A stretch of 64,000 bases of DNA from Pseudoduganella lutea (GCF_004209755.1 NZ_CP035913.1:620001-684000); one strand, 5' to 3'; shown: positions 1 through 9,422, numbered from the stretch's first letter. The notes: a model not told the origin generated them from the sequence alone. A program made the numbers and translations.

Positions 1-61
1 TCCGTCAGCATGGGTGGCGGCGCGGGCCGCCGGAACGATGCGAAGACAAGCCGCTATCGGT

Positions 62-793
62 CTAATCCGGGCCGGGCGCCGCAAGCGGCGGAGCCGGTGC
101 GCGACGGCGCCGCGCGAAAAGGCCGAGCACACCGAGGCCGGCCGCCAGCATCAGGCCCGCGTGCGGTTCGGGCACCGGCGCCACTTCCACATGCAGCACG
201 AGGTCGCGCAGGGATGACGACGCCATCGACTCGGCAAACGCGCCGCCGCCTTCCACGCCCCACGCCTGCGCCGCCAGCATGCCCGAGATACTGACATTGG
301 CGGTACCGGAAAGATCCAGCGGCCCGGTCGGTACGTCGACGGTGTTTTCGGCCTGGAAACCGGCATAGGAAGCACCCCACGTGTCGGAAGTTCCGACGGT
401 GAGGTACAGGTTTGCTTCGTTATTGGCGGTGCCCGGCGGGAAGTTGGGCAACTGGCCAGGGGCCAGCTCGCCAAAAGCGATGCCGGTCACGGACAGCCGC
501 GTCACGCGGTAGCCGGCACCGATGTCGAGTCGCAGCGCGCTCCATGAAACGGTCGCGGCGAAGCCGCCGGCGCCGGTGAGATCGTGCGCCTCCACGGCCA
601 GGGACTGGTTCAGGGTGTCGAGGGAAAAACTGGCCACCCCGGGAAACAGGTCGACCTGCGTGATGCTCCAGTCTTCCGGCGTGGGGCCGCCGACGTAGGT
701 GATGGTGAAGGCCGCCGTGTCGATGGTGGTGGCGGCGGGAACGGGCGAGGACAACAGCAAGCCGAGCGCGAACCCGGCCATCGCATTTCTCAT
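62..793 (-). CDS. PEP-CTERM sorting domain protein
   Basis: Predicted secreted protein of 243 aa. It starts with a signal peptide (MRNAMAGFALGLLLSSPVPA) and ends with a PEP-CTERM tag: VPEP near residue 207, a hydrophobic helix (LMLAAGLGVLGLF) and an arginine cluster (ARRRR). Proteins with this tag are normally processed by an exosortase and go to the cell surface or matrix; no exosortase gene is in this window. The body (residues 25-200) resembles no enzyme I recognise. The start at 793 is chosen because a GGAGG lies just upstream and the signal peptide begins there; the frame is open further upstream, but that extension has no signal peptide. Confidence 0.85.
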   Translation of the reverse strand: MRNAMAGFALGLLLSSPVPAATTIDTAAFTITYVGGPTPEDWSITQVDLFPGVASFSLDTLNQSLAVEAHDLTGAGGFAATVSWSALRLDIGAGYRVTRLSVTGIAFGELAPGQLPNFPPGTANNEANLYLTVGTSDTWGASYAGFQAENTVDVPTGPLDLSGTANVSISGMLAAQAWGVEGGGAFAESMASSSLRDLVLHVEVAPVPEPHAGLMLAAGLGVLGLFARRRRAPAPPLAAPGPD

Positions 794-960
794 GTGAGCC
801 TCCGTTGGGTCGGCACCGCACTTTGCAGCCCATGCGGCAAACGCGGCGCCGCAGCCATGCTGGCTTACAGCATAGCAGCCGCTGCCGGAAATGCCAGCCG
901 GAGGCTTCGGATCAGCCGCGCCGTTGGCGCGCCGCCACACCGGACAGGGTGGGGAGAAAA

Positions 961-1365
961 TCAGCCCAGCGCGGCGATACCGGCCTTGGCGATCTGCGCG
1001 TCCTGGTCGGACTTCACGCCGGAAACACCCACGGCGCCGATCGAATGACCGTCGACGACGATGTTCACGCCGCCTTCCAGCAAGCCTTCCACTTCCGGCG
1101 CCGTCAGGAACGCGTAGCGGCCGTTGTTGATCACGTCTTCATAGATTTTCGTTTCACGGCGGCCCAGCGCCGACGTCTTGGCTTTCGCCGGCGCGATGTG
1201 CGCGGTCAGCGGCGCGGCGCCATCCAGGCGCTGCTGCCACAGCAGGTGACCGCCGTCGTCGACGATCGCGATCGACACCGCCCAGTCATTCGCCAGTGCT
1301 TCGGCTTCGGCGGCGGCGGCGATCTTCTTTACATCGGCGAGTGTCAGGTAAGGCTTGCTTTGCAT
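961..1365 (-). CDS. GlcG/HbpS family (DUF336) protein
   Basis: 134-aa cytoplasmic protein of the GlcG/HbpS family. Members bind heme or small ligands, or occur in glycolate and other catabolic operons. Family features visible here are the N-terminal LTLADVKKIAAAAEAEA helix, the IVDDGGHLL strand-turn, and the Gly-rich EGGVNIVVDGHSIGAVGVSG segment near residues 95-115. It fills the usual length of the family. It lies 25 bp downstream of the patatin gene on the same strand and may be its last partner. No glycolate oxidase or two-component system is next to it, so the ligand cannot be told from context. Confidence 0.85.
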   Translation of the reverse strand: MQSKPYLTLADVKKIAAAAEAEALANDWAVSIAIVDDGGHLLWQQRLDGAAPLTAHIAPAKAKTSALGRRETKIYEDVINNGRYAFLTAPEVEGLLEGGVNIVVDGHSIGAVGVSGVKSDQDAQIAKAGIAALG

Positions 1366-1390
1366 GTTACTTCTTCCTTCGGTTGATGAA

Positions 1391-2398
1391 TCATTGACTG
1401 GCCACGGCCGGTGATTCCCGGCGGGCCTTCAGTTTCTGCTTGATCTGGGGCATCAGCGCCAGCGTGGCCTTCTCGCCGGCCTGCATCGCCCGCGCGCGGC
1501 TGGCGAAGTCGTTCCCGGCCATATTGCCCAGCGCCGGCTGGATCACCACGTCGGCATCGCGCAATTCATACTGGTTGATGCGCTGGCCCATGATCGAAAA
1601 GGTTTGCATGATCACCTGGAGCGACGATACGGCGGCCTGCGCCTCGGTCTGCGTGCTGATGTTGACGGCGATGATGAACTCGGCGCCCATTTCCTTCGTG
1701 AAGCGCACCGGCACGGGTGCCACCAGCCCACCATCGACATAGGTGCGGTTGCCGATGGTGACCGGCTGGAAAACGCCCGGCACGGCCGAGCTGGCGCGCA
1801 CGGCCTGCCCGGTATTGCCGCGCGCGAACAGGATCGGCTGGCCCGTCTTCAGGTCGGACGCGACGGCGCCGAACGGCAGCTTCAGTTTTTCGATCGGACG
1901 GTTGTTGACGGCCTTGTTGACGTAGCTTTGCAGTGCCACGCCCTTCAGCACGCCGGACTTGGTGCCGAACAGCGGCAGTGCCCAGTCCGAGATCGCCGCC
2001 TCGTCCATCGCATACGCCATCTTTTGCAGCGCACCGGCGTTGTTCCCGGCGGCGTAGAGCGCACCGACCACGCTGCCGGCACTGGTGCCGACCACCACGT
2101 CGGCCATGATGCCGTTCGCTTCGAGCGCCTTGATCACGCCGATGTGGGCAAAGCCGCGTGCGGCACCGCCGCCCAGCGCCAGCCCGATCCTGACCTTGCG
2201 CTGCGGCGGCGCGGCGGGCGTGTGGATGGTGGGCGTCGCATCGCCGAGCGCAGGCGGAATGACGGGCGGCAGCGTTCCCGCCGCGCCCGGCGCACCGTTC
2301 GCGGCGACCGTCGTGCCAGGGGGAATAACGGGAGCGCTACCGCATCCGGCCAGGAAGGCCGCGGCCAGCGCATACACGCTCAATCGTTTCAGGAACAT
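1391..2398 (-). CDS. Patatin-like phospholipase, lipoprotein
   Basis: 335-aa patatin-family acyl hydrolase with a lipoprotein signal (MFLKRLSVYALAAAFLAGC, lipobox LAGC), so probably membrane-anchored. After a Pro/Ala linker comes the catalytic domain: the oxyanion-hole motif GGGAARGFAHIG, the nucleophile serine in GTSAGS (GxSxG), and the DGG motif holding the catalytic Asp (YVDGGLVAP). It belongs to the RssA/YchK-like bacterial patatins, whose natural lipid substrate is unknown. The start at 2398 gives a proper lipoprotein signal; a more upstream in-frame Met would put nine residues before it. It begins 76 bp beyond the phoR stop on the same strand, so read-through from the pho operon is possible. 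Confidence 0.88.
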   Translation of the reverse strand: MFLKRLSVYALAAAFLAGCGSAPVIPPGTTVAANGAPGAAGTLPPVIPPALGDATPTIHTPAAPPQRKVRIGLALGGGAARGFAHIGVIKALEANGIMADVVVGTSAGSVVGALYAAGNNAGALQKMAYAMDEAAISDWALPLFGTKSGVLKGVALQSYVNKAVNNRPIEKLKLPFGAVASDLKTGQPILFARGNTGQAVRASSAVPGVFQPVTIGNRTYVDGGLVAPVPVRFTKEMGAEFIIAVNISTQTEAQAAVSSLQVIMQTFSIMGQRINQYELRDADVVIQPALGNMAGNDFASRARAMQAGEKATLALMPQIKQKLKARRESPAVASQ

Positions 2399-2474
2399 CA
2401 CTGTCAATCTGGTTGGGGCCGGCACCAGGAACGCGAAAAGCGTGCGCGGGTGCGCGGCAAAACGGCAGATTGTA

Positions 2475-3794
2475 TCAGTTCGCGGCGAGCGCGGCGGCTG
2501 GCTGTGGCGCGGCCGCCAGCGTCTTCGGCAGGTTGACGGTGAACGTGCTGCCCTTGCCGGGCTCCGAACTGATCGAGAGCGTGCCGTTGTGGCGCAGCAA
2601 CACGTGCTTGACGATCGCCAGGCCCAGGCCCGTTCCCTGCGTTTCCCTGGAACGGCTCTTGTCGACCCGGTAGAAACGTTCGGTCAGCCGCGAAATGTGC
2701 TCGGGGCTGATGCCGATGCCGGTATCGCGCACCGTGAAGCGCACGCCGGTGGCCGTGTCTTCCCACTTCATGGACACGGTGCCGCCCGCGGGCGTGTAGC
2801 GCACGGCATTGGCGGCCAGGTTGCCGAACGCGCTGTACAGCTCTTCCACGCCACCCATCACGTCGCTGCCGTTCACGTCGAGGACGATCTCGTGCTTGCC
2901 GGCGGACAATGCCAGTGCATCGCGCCGCACCTTTTCCAGCAACTGGTCGATATGCACGTGCTCGGCACGCACCGGGTGGTCGATCGATTCCAGGCGCGAC
3001 AGCGTCAGCATGTCCTCGATCAGGTGCTGCATCCGGTAAGCCTGGTCCATCATCAGCTTCAAGTGGGCCTGGCGCGTGCCCTCGTCGAGCTGTTCGGCCG
3101 CGGCAATCTCCAGGAACCCCAGCACCACCGTCAGCGGTGTGCGCAATTCGTGCGAGGCATTGGCCACGAAGTCGCGGCGCATCATGTCGGTGCGCTCGCT
3201 TTCCGTGACATCGTGCGTGACCAGGATCTGGCGCCGGTTTTCAAACGGAATGATGTGCGTGATCAGCTTGCGGCCACGGAAGGACAGCACCAGCGGCTGG
3301 TCATAACGGCCCAGGATCAGGTAATCCATGAAATCCGGGCTGCGCACCAGGTTCGTCACACGCATGCCCTTGTCACGGTCATGCCGCAGGCCCAGGTGTT
3401 CCTCGGCGGCCGGATTGCACCATTCAAGGAACAGCACGTCGTCCATGATCACCACGCCGTCGGGCAGCAGGTGCATCGCCTGGCGGAAACGGGCCAGCCA
3501 TTCGGTCAGTTCGGCCTGGTTTTTCTCGTCGTCGCGGCGCAGGCGGTACAGCCGGGAAAACACCGGCGTCCATTCGCCCCAGCCATCGGGCAGCTTGGCG
3601 CTGTTCGGTTCGTCGAGCCAGCCGGACAGCTGGTACAGGTAGTGCAGCTGCACCAGCACCATCGCACCCAGCGATGCTACCGCCACCGACAGCGCCGTCA
3701 CCATGCCGAACCACCACCACAACAGGCCGATGCCGAACGCGCCGGCGACCATCTGGATGGCGACCGGTACCCAGAACACGAACCGTGGATTCAT
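2475..3794 (-). CDS. phoR: Phosphate regulon sensor histidine kinase PhoR
   Basis: 439-aa membrane sensor kinase controlling PhoB. Two hydrophobic segments lie in residues 5-50, followed by a PAS-like region (RFRQAMHLLPDGVVIMDD) around 100-200. The HisKA box is FVANASHELRTPLTVV, with the phospho-accepting His near residue 215. The ATPase domain shows the N box (NLAANAVRYTPAGG), G1 (DTGIGIS) and G2 (GTGLGLAIVKH). It lacks a large periplasmic domain, as is usual for PhoR, which reads phosphate through PstSCAB and PhoU. Its start overlaps the phoB stop by 4 bp (ATGA), indicating translational coupling. Confidence 0.96.
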   Translation of the reverse strand: MNPRFVFWVPVAIQMVAGAFGIGLLWWWFGMVTALSVAVASLGAMVLVQLHYLYQLSGWLDEPNSAKLPDGWGEWTPVFSRLYRLRRDDEKNQAELTEWLARFRQAMHLLPDGVVIMDDVLFLEWCNPAAEEHLGLRHDRDKGMRVTNLVRSPDFMDYLILGRYDQPLVLSFRGRKLITHIIPFENRRQILVTHDVTESERTDMMRRDFVANASHELRTPLTVVLGFLEIAAAEQLDEGTRQAHLKLMMDQAYRMQHLIEDMLTLSRLESIDHPVRAEHVHIDQLLEKVRRDALALSAGKHEIVLDVNGSDVMGGVEELYSAFGNLAANAVRYTPAGGTVSMKWEDTATGVRFTVRDTGIGISPEHISRLTERFYRVDKSRSRETQGTGLGLAIVKHVLLRHNGTLSISSEPGKGSTFTVNLPKTLAAAPQPAAALAAN

Positions 3795-4483
3795 GTTTTT
3801 TCAGACAGCATGTAGCCGACGCTGCGCACTGTCTTGATCAAGTGCTCCGCTTCCTTCAGCGCCTTGCGCAGGCGCAGCACGTGCACGTCCACCGTGCGTT
3901 CCTCGATGACCACGTGGTCGCCCCACACCTTGTCGAGCAGCTGGCTGCGCGAGAACACGCGTTCCGGATGGGCCAGGAAGAATTTCAGCAGCTTGTATTC
4001 GGCGTGGCCGATATCGATCTTGGCCTGGCCCAGCGACACGGTGCAGCTGATCGGGTCGAGCGTGATCGGGCCGGCGCGCATGGCGGCATCGGCGTGCTCC
4101 GGGCTCTTGCGGCGCAGCAGCGCACGCGAGCGGGCCAGCAGTTCGCGCGGCGAAAACGGCTTGGTGATGTAGTCGTCCGCGCCGTTGTTCAAGCCCGCCA
4201 GCTTGTCTTCTTCCATGCTCTTCGCCGTCAGCATGATGATCGGGATGTCGGCGAAATGGCGGTCGCCGCGGATGCGGGCCAGCAGGCGCAGGCCCGTCTG
4301 GTCCGGCAGCATCCAGTCCAGCAGGATCAGCTGTGGCTTGCGCTCGTGAATGAAGTCCCACGCTTCCTGCGTGCTCTGCACCGAACTGACGTTCCAGCCC
4401 GACTCGCGCAGCGAGAACGTGACCAGTTCGACAATCGCCGGTTCATCTTCAACAATCAGTACTGTCGTTTTATCCGCTGCCAT
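3791..4483 (-). CDS. phoB: Phosphate regulon response regulator PhoB
   Basis: 230-aa OmpR/PhoB-type regulator. The receiver domain (residues 1-125) has the acidic pair E12/D13, phospho-acceptor D56 (ILLDWMLP), the Thr of MLTAK and the Lys of ITKPFSP. The C-terminal winged helix (about 135-228) has the recognition region RSQLLDKVWGDHVVIEERTV. When phosphorylated by PhoR it binds pho boxes and activates phosphate-starvation genes. Matching boxes are visible upstream of both pstS and ppk1 in this window. It is followed at a 4-bp overlap by phoR and preceded 7 bp away by phoU. Confidence 0.97.
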   Translation of the reverse strand: MAADKTTVLIVEDEPAIVELVTFSLRESGWNVSSVQSTQEAWDFIHERKPQLILLDWMLPDQTGLRLLARIRGDRHFADIPIIMLTAKSMEEDKLAGLNNGADDYITKPFSPRELLARSRALLRRKSPEHADAAMRAGPITLDPISCTVSLGQAKIDIGHAEYKLLKFFLAHPERVFSRSQLLDKVWGDHVVIEERTVDVHVLRLRKALKEAEHLIKTVRSVGYMLSEKT

Positions 4484-4490
4484 TTCTCGT

Positions 4491-5198
4491 TCAGTCTTCC
4501 TTGATTCCCTCGCCCGCCGCCACGGCGCGGCTATGGCGGATATCGATGCCTTCCACCACGTAGATCACGTATTCGGCAATGTTCTTCGCATGGTCGCCGA
4601 TGCGCTCGATCGCCTTGGCGACCCACATCGTATCGAGCGCTGCCGAAATTGTACGCGGATCTTCCATCATGAACGTAATCAGGTTGCGCATGATCGTGCG
4701 GAACTCATGGTCGATGATCGCATCCTGCGCGATCAGCGCCAGCGCCTGGGTGTGGTCGTTGCGGGCAAAGGCATCCAGCGCGTCGTGCAGCATGTCGCTG
4801 GTGGCCGTGGCGATGTTGCGCACCATCTCGTAGTGGTTCACGGTGACGGCGCCGCGGCTGTGCAGGCTCTTCGCCGTGCGCGCGATCTTCGCGGCTTCGT
4901 CCCCGATGCGTTCCAGGTCGGTGATCACCTTGATGGTGGCCATGATCGTGCGCAGGTCGTTGGCCGCCGGCTGGCGGCGCACGATCAGGTGGCTGCACTG
5001 GTCGTCCAGCTGCACTTCGAGCTGGTTCACGGCATCGTCTTCGCGGATCACGCGTTCGGCGCGCTCCTGGTTGCCGATGCGAAAGCACGTCATCGCATCG
5101 AGGAATTGCGTTTCGACCATGCCGCCCATCAGCAGCACCTTCGAGCGGATCGCTTCGAGGTCGTGGTCGTACGCCTTGGAGGAATGTTCGCCAATCAT
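4491..5198 (-). CDS. phoU: Phosphate signalling complex protein PhoU
   Basis: 235-aa all-helical protein with two PhoU repeats (about residues 15-105 and 120-210) carrying the family's acidic metal-binding patches (ERIGDEAAKIAR, IERIGDHAKNIAEY). PhoU links the Pst transporter to PhoR and keeps the kinase off when phosphate is plentiful. It lies 19 bp after pstB and 7 bp before phoB, the standard pstSCAB-phoU-phoBR arrangement of Burkholderiales. Confidence 0.97.
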   Translation of the reverse strand: MIGEHSSKAYDHDLEAIRSKVLLMGGMVETQFLDAMTCFRIGNQERAERVIREDDAVNQLEVQLDDQCSHLIVRRQPAANDLRTIMATIKVITDLERIGDEAAKIARTAKSLHSRGAVTVNHYEMVRNIATATSDMLHDALDAFARNDHTQALALIAQDAIIDHEFRTIMRNLITFMMEDPRTISAALDTMWVAKAIERIGDHAKNIAEYVIYVVEGIDIRHSRAVAAGEGIKED

Positions 5199-5217
5199 GA
5201 TGTCCTTACCTTTCTGA

Positions 5218-6006
5218 TCAGCCGAAGCGACCGGTGATGTAATCCTGGGTTTCCTTGCGGGCCGGATTCATGAAGATCTGGTCCGTTTCGCCGAACTCGA
5301 CCAGTTCGCCCAGGTACATGTAGGCGGTGTAGTCGGAGCAGCGGGCAGCCTGCTGCATGTTGTGGGTCACGATGGCGATCGTGTAATCCTGCTTCAGTTC
5401 GCTGATCAGCTCTTCCACTTTCGACGTGGAGATCGGGTCCAGCGCCGACGTCGGCTCGTCGAGCAGCAGCACGTCGGGCTTGACGGCCACGCCACGGGCG
5501 ATGCACAGGCGCTGCTGCTGCCCGCCGGACAGCGACAGGCCGCTCTTGCCCAGCTTGTCCTTCACCTCGGTCCACAGCGCGGCCTTCTTCAGTGCCCATT
5601 CCACGCGCTCGTCCATTTCGCCTTTCGACAGGTTTTCATACAGGCGCACGCCGAAGGCGATGTTGTCGTAGATGGACATCGGGAACGGCGTGGGCTTCTG
5701 GAACACCATGCCGACCTTGGCGCGCAGCATGTTCACGTCCTGCGTGCCTTCGAGGATATTGGTGCCGCGGTAGGCGATCGTGCCTTCGGCGCGCTGGCCC
5801 GGATACAGGTCGTACATGCGGTTCAGCGTGCGCAGCAGCGTGGACTTGCCGCAACCGGACGGGCCGATGAAGGCCGTCACCTGGCGCTCATGGATGTCCA
5901 GGTTGACGTTGTGCAGGCTGCGCGTCTTGCCATAGAAAAAGTTGAGGTTCTTGATCTCGATGATCTTCGCTGCGGCCTTCGCGGGTGCATTCACTTGCGC
6001 GTTCAT
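5218..6006 (-). CDS. pstB: Phosphate ABC transporter ATP-binding protein PstB
   Basis: 262-aa ATPase of the high-affinity phosphate importer. It has Walker [12 protein letters not shown], the ABC signature [14 protein letters not shown], Walker [15 protein letters not shown] and the H-loop VTHNM. The start at 6006 ([18 protein letters not shown]) is preferred because it matches family length and follows a purine-rich AGAGAAC; an upstream in-frame Met would add 21 residues with no family counterpart. It lies 60 bp after the pstA stop. Confidence 0.96.
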   Translation of the reverse strand: MNAQVNAPAKAAAKIIEIKNLNFFYGKTRSLHNVNLDIHERQVTAFIGPSGCGKSTLLRTLNRMYDLYPGQRAEGTIAYRGTNILEGTQDVNMLRAKVGMVFQKPTPFPMSIYDNIAFGVRLYENLSKGEMDERVEWALKKAALWTEVKDKLGKSGLSLSGGQQQRLCIARGVAVKPDVLLLDEPTSALDPISTSKVEELISELKQDYTIAIVTHNMQQAARCSDYTAYMYLGELVEFGETDQIFMNPARKETQDYITGRFG

Positions 6007-6065
6007 GTGCGGTTCTCTTGGTAAATAATTTGAATGAAGTATTCGGCTGAACGGGTCGGCCCGGA

Positions 6066-6950
6066 TCAATTCGGGATCTTTTGCGTGAAGACGGTGCGCG
6101 ACAGGATGTTCAGGGCCAGCACGCTGAACGTGACCAGCAGTGCGCCACCCCAGGCCAGATCGCGCCAGTTGTCATACGGGCTCATGGCGAATTGGTAGAT
6201 CACATACGGCAGGTTGGCCATCGGCTTGTTCATGTCGGCATTGAAGAACTGGTTCGACAGCGCGGTGAACAGCAGCGGCGCCGTTTCGCCGGCCACGCGG
6301 GCCACGGCCAGCAGCACGCCCGTCACGACACCGGCCTTCACGGCACGCAGGCGCACCGTCATGGCCACCTTCCAGCGCGGCGCGCCCAGCGCGAACGCGG
6401 CTTCCAGCAGGCTGTTGGGCACGAGGCGCAGCATGTTGTCCGTGGTGCGAACGACCACCGGCACGGCGATCAGCGTCAGCGCGATCGAGCCGGCATAGCC
6501 GGAGAAGTGGTTCACGTTGGCCACGTACAGCGCGTAGACGAACAGGCCGATGACGATCGACGGCGCGGACAGCATGACGTCGGTGACGAAACGGGTGATC
6601 GCAGCCACCTTGTTTTCCTCGCCGTACTCGGCCAGGTAGATGCCGGCCAGGATGCCGATCGGCGTGGACACCAGCGTCGACAGGCCCACCATCAGCAGGC
6701 TGCCGACGATCGCATTGAGCAGGCCGCCGCCATCGCTGCCGGGTGCCGGCGTGGTTTCCGTGAACAGCGCCGGCGTCAGCGCGGCGAAGCCGTTGATGAG
6801 CAGCGTGGCCAGGATCCACAGCAGTACGATGACGCCGACCGACATGGCCGCCACCGACATGGCGATGCCGATCCGGTGCGTCCACAGGCGCTTGCGGTAG
6901 ACGGGGTTCATGCGGGCATTCATGGGTGAGCTGACAGCAGCGGTTTGCAT
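6066..6950 (-). CDS. pstA: Phosphate ABC transporter permease PstA
   Basis: 294-aa inner-membrane permease with about six transmembrane segments. The cytoplasmic EAA loop is seen as [17 protein letters not shown] near residue 200. With PstC it forms the phosphate channel. The stop of pstC and the start of pstA share a base (TAATG), so the two are translationally coupled. Confidence 0.96.
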   Translation of the reverse strand: MQTAAVSSPMNARMNPVYRKRLWTHRIGIAMSVAAMSVGVIVLLWILATLLINGFAALTPALFTETTPAPGSDGGGLLNAIVGSLLMVGLSTLVSTPIGILAGIYLAEYGEENKVAAITRFVTDVMLSAPSIVIGLFVYALYVANVNHFSGYAGSIALTLIAVPVVVRTTDNMLRLVPNSLLEAAFALGAPRWKVAMTVRLRAVKAGVVTGVLLAVARVAGETAPLLFTALSNQFFNADMNKPMANLPYVIYQFAMSPYDNWRDLAWGGALLVTFSVLALNILSRTVFTQKIPN

Positions 6951-7894
6951 TATTTGACACCTTCTTTACGGGACATGCCTGCCAGCATCAGCTTGGCGGC
7001 GGTCAGGACGATGAACGTGATCACGAACAGGATCAGCGCCAGCGAGAACAGCGACGACACATGCAGCGGCGTGGCGGCTTCGCCGAATTCGTTGGCCAGC
7101 GTGGAGGCAATCGAGTTGCCCGGTGCGAACAGCGAGGCGGACAGCTTGTTGGCGTTACCGATCACGAACGTGACGGCCATCGTTTCGCCGAGCGCGCGGC
7201 CCAGCCCCAGCATCACGCCGCCCACGACGCCCGTCTTGGTGTACGGCAGCACGATCTTGCGCACCACTTCCCAGCGCGTGCAGCCCAGGCCGTACGCGGA
7301 TTCCTTCAGCACGGCCGGCACGATCTCGAACACGTCGCGCATGACGGAAGAGATGAAGGGAATGATCATGATGGCCAGGATCAGCGCGGCGGTCAGGATG
7401 CCGATGCCCATCGTCGGCCCACTGAACAGCACGCCGATGAACGGGACCTGGCCCAGCGTGGCTTTCAGGAACGGCTGCACGTAGTCGCCGAACAGCGGCA
7501 CGAACACGAACAGGCCCCACATGCCGTAGATGATCGATGGCACGCCGGCCAGCAGCTCGATCGCGGTGCCCAGCGGACGCTTCAGCCACACGGGGCAGAT
7601 CTCGGTCAGGAACAGCGCGATGCCGAAGCTGACGGGGAACGCGATCAGCAAGGCGATGCCGGCCGTGGACAGCGTGCCGACGATGGCGATCAGGGCGCCA
7701 TACTGGTCGTTGATCGGGTCCCACTCGACGCGCGTGACGAAGCCGGGGCCGAATTCCTTCAGCGCCGGCCACGCACCCATCGCCAGCGAGATGATGATGC
7801 CGATCAGGACAAACAGCACGGACAGGGCGAACGTCATCGTCACCTTGTGGAAGATCCAGTCCTGGATCCGCTGCCGGCGCATCACGGATTGCAT
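6950..7894 (-). CDS. pstC: Phosphate ABC transporter permease PstC
   Basis: Inner-membrane permease partner of PstA, 314 aa from the chosen ATG ([15 protein letters not shown]), close to the usual length of about 320. It has six predicted transmembrane helices and the EAA loop [15 protein letters not shown]. The start is uncertain. The frame stays open to 8077, but that stretch carries two strong hairpins and reads as non-coding. An ATG at 7962 opens [10 protein letters not shown] in another frame and would join the PstC frame only if one G were added to the G4 run (C4 on the plus strand, 7933-7936). GTG codons at 7918 and 7909 are further options. Confidence 0.9.
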   Translation of the reverse strand: MQSVMRRQRIQDWIFHKVTMTFALSVLFVLIGIIISLAMGAWPALKEFGPGFVTRVEWDPINDQYGALIAIVGTLSTAGIALLIAFPVSFGIALFLTEICPVWLKRPLGTAIELLAGVPSIIYGMWGLFVFVPLFGDYVQPFLKATLGQVPFIGVLFSGPTMGIGILTAALILAIMIIPFISSVMRDVFEIVPAVLKESAYGLGCTRWEVVRKIVLPYTKTGVVGGVMLGLGRALGETMAVTFVIGNANKLSASLFAPGNSIASTLANEFGEAATPLHVSSLFSLALILFVITFIVLTAAKLMLAGMSRKEGVK

Positions 7895-7999
7895 CGCGGC
7901 CTGCGACACCTTGGACACCGCCTGCGAATCAGCCCCGGGACGGAAGTAATTTCTGCACTCATGGACATAGTTTTTGGATATTTTTCTTGAAAATGGGCT

Positions 8000-8066
8000 A
8001 ACCGGGAGTCCCCTGCTGGCATCCAGCTGAGCTCTCCCGGTTAACCCCCTCGGGGTCAGCCGAGGG
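8000..8066. other. Two stem-loops between pstS and pstC
   Basis: Two perfect inverted repeats lie in the pstS-pstC gap. The first pairs AACCGGGAG (8000-8008) with CTCCCGGTT (8034-8042), with a smaller hairpin inside its loop. The second pairs CCCTCGG (8047-8053) with CCGAGGG (8060-8066) around a 6-nt loop. Neither is followed by a U-run. Such hairpins after a binding-protein gene commonly protect or attenuate the transcript, so that the abundant PstS is made in excess over the membrane subunits; that role is inferred here. Confidence 0.75.
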
Positions 8067-8080
8067 AGCAGGTACATCGA

Positions 8081-9124
8081 TCAGTACAGCGCCTTGCCGG
8101 AAGCATCCTTCAGGTTTGCCTTCCAGGCGGCCTGGACTTGCTTGACCACGGTGTCGGGCAGCGGCACGTAGTCCAGTTCCACGGCGGCCTTGTCGCCGTT
8201 GGCGAAGGCCCAGTCGAAGAACTTGACGACTTCCTTGCCCTTGGCCGCATCGGCCTGCTGCTTGTACAGCAGGATGAACGACACGCCGGTGATCGGCCAC
8301 GACTGCTTGCCGGCCTGGTCGGTCAGCACCACGCCGAAGCCCGGGGTCTTGGTCCACTCGGCATTGGCGGCGGCGGCCTTGAAGTTCTCGTCGTCCGGCT
8401 GCAGGAACACGCCATCCTTGTTGCGCAGCTGCGTGTGCTGCATCTTGCTCTTCTTCGCATACGCCCACTCGACGTAGCCGATGGCGCCCTTGATGCGCTG
8501 CACGTTGGCGGCCACGCCTTCGTTACCCTTGCCGCCCACGCCAGTCGGCCATTTCACGGCGCTGTTGGCGCCCACGGTCGACTTGAATTCCGGATTGGTC
8601 TTGGACAGGAAGTCCGTGAACAGGAACGAGGTGCCCGAGCTGTCGGCACGGTGCACGACGGTGATGTCTTCCGCCGGCAGGGCAACGCCCGCGTTCAGCG
8701 TGGCGATCGCCGGATCGTTCCACTTGGTGATCTTGCCCAGGAAGATGTCGCCGACGACCTGGCCGGTCAGCTTCAACTGGCCCGGAGCGATGCCGGGCAG
8801 GTTCACCACGGTCACCACGCCGCCCATGATGGCAGGGAATTGCATCAGGCCCGACGCATCCAGGTCTTCCGCTTTCAGCGGCATGTCGGAAGCGCCGAAA
8901 TCGACGGTCTTCGCCTTGATTTGCTTGATACCTGCGCCGGAGCCCACGGATGCATAGTTCAGGCCGTTGCCGGTGGAAGCCTTGTACTGCTCGGCCCACT
9001 TGGCATAGATGGGGTACGGGAAGGTAGCACCAGCGCCGGTCATGTCCGCTGCGGCGGCGGTAGTGAAGGCCACTGCTGCGGAAGCGCCTACGATGAGGGA
9101 GGCCATCAACTGTTTCATACGCAT
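8081..9124 (-). CDS. pstS: Phosphate-binding periplasmic protein PstS
   Basis: 347-aa periplasmic phosphate receptor. The signal peptide is MRMKQLMASLIVGASAAVAF with a likely cut after ATAAAA-type residues. The mature part opens with TGAGATFPYPIYAKWAEQY, the family hallmark, and carries the phosphate loops SVGSGAGIKQIK and RADSSGTSFLFTDFL. The start at 9124 has GAGGAA eight bases upstream; a second ATG two codons in is equally possible. An in-frame extension upstream runs through the PhoB promoter and is not real. First gene of the pst-pho operon. Confidence 0.96.
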   Translation of the reverse strand: MRMKQLMASLIVGASAAVAFTTAAAADMTGAGATFPYPIYAKWAEQYKASTGNGLNYASVGSGAGIKQIKAKTVDFGASDMPLKAEDLDASGLMQFPAIMGGVVTVVNLPGIAPGQLKLTGQVVGDIFLGKITKWNDPAIATLNAGVALPAEDITVVHRADSSGTSFLFTDFLSKTNPEFKSTVGANSAVKWPTGVGGKGNEGVAANVQRIKGAIGYVEWAYAKKSKMQHTQLRNKDGVFLQPDDENFKAAAANAEWTKTPGFGVVLTDQAGKQSWPITGVSFILLYKQQADAAKGKEVVKFFDWAFANGDKAAVELDYVPLPDTVVKQVQAAWKANLKDASGKALY

Positions 9125-9166
9125 ATCAAAGTTCCTCTTTCGGGGTTGGGGTACTGAATGCTGCGC

Positions 9167-9200
9167 AGTGTAGTGACCGAATATGACGGCTTTATGACAT
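9167..9200 (-). promoter_or_regulatory. PhoB-dependent promoter of pstS
   Basis: Read on the minus strand, 9200-9183 is ATGTCATAAAGCCGTCAT, which matches the pho box consensus CTGTCATAAATCTGTCAT at 15 of 18 positions with both 7-bp half-sites intact. Exactly 10 bp further on is a -10 hexamer TACACT (9172-9167). A pho box in place of a -35 at this spacing is the known layout of PhoB class promoters. Confidence 0.85.
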
Positions 9201-9331
9201 GTTTGACGCAGGTTGAAATATTTGACCGAAAAGTCTGTCATAAGTTGTGTGACGTCGCGTCATAAAGCGTTTAACCCATTGAATTATAAGGACATAAATT
9301 TATGTCATAATTGTTTGAAAGCCACTTTTGG

Positions 9332-9365
9332 ATGTCATGTTGTTGTCATATTTCTTATCTAGACT
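9332..9365 (+). promoter_or_regulatory. PhoB-dependent promoter of ppk1
   Basis: ATGTCATGTTGTTGTCAT (9332-9349) holds two TGTCAT half-sites 11 bp apart. It is followed after exactly 10 bp by TAGACT (9360-9365) as -10. Spacing is identical to the divergent pstS promoter, so ppk1 should be co-induced with pstS under phosphate starvation. Further isolated half-sites lie nearby at 9235, 9257, 9302 and 9364. Confidence 0.75.
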
Positions 9366-9422
9366 GTCATGAGCGCCAGCGTTGCCCTCAGCTACCTGCG
9401 GCAGCGCTAAAATCTTGCAATA

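Noticed and set aside
7895..8077. N-terminal extension of PstC up to 8077
   Set aside because: It would translate two strong hairpins and overlap the pstS end; PstC homologues do not have such an extension.
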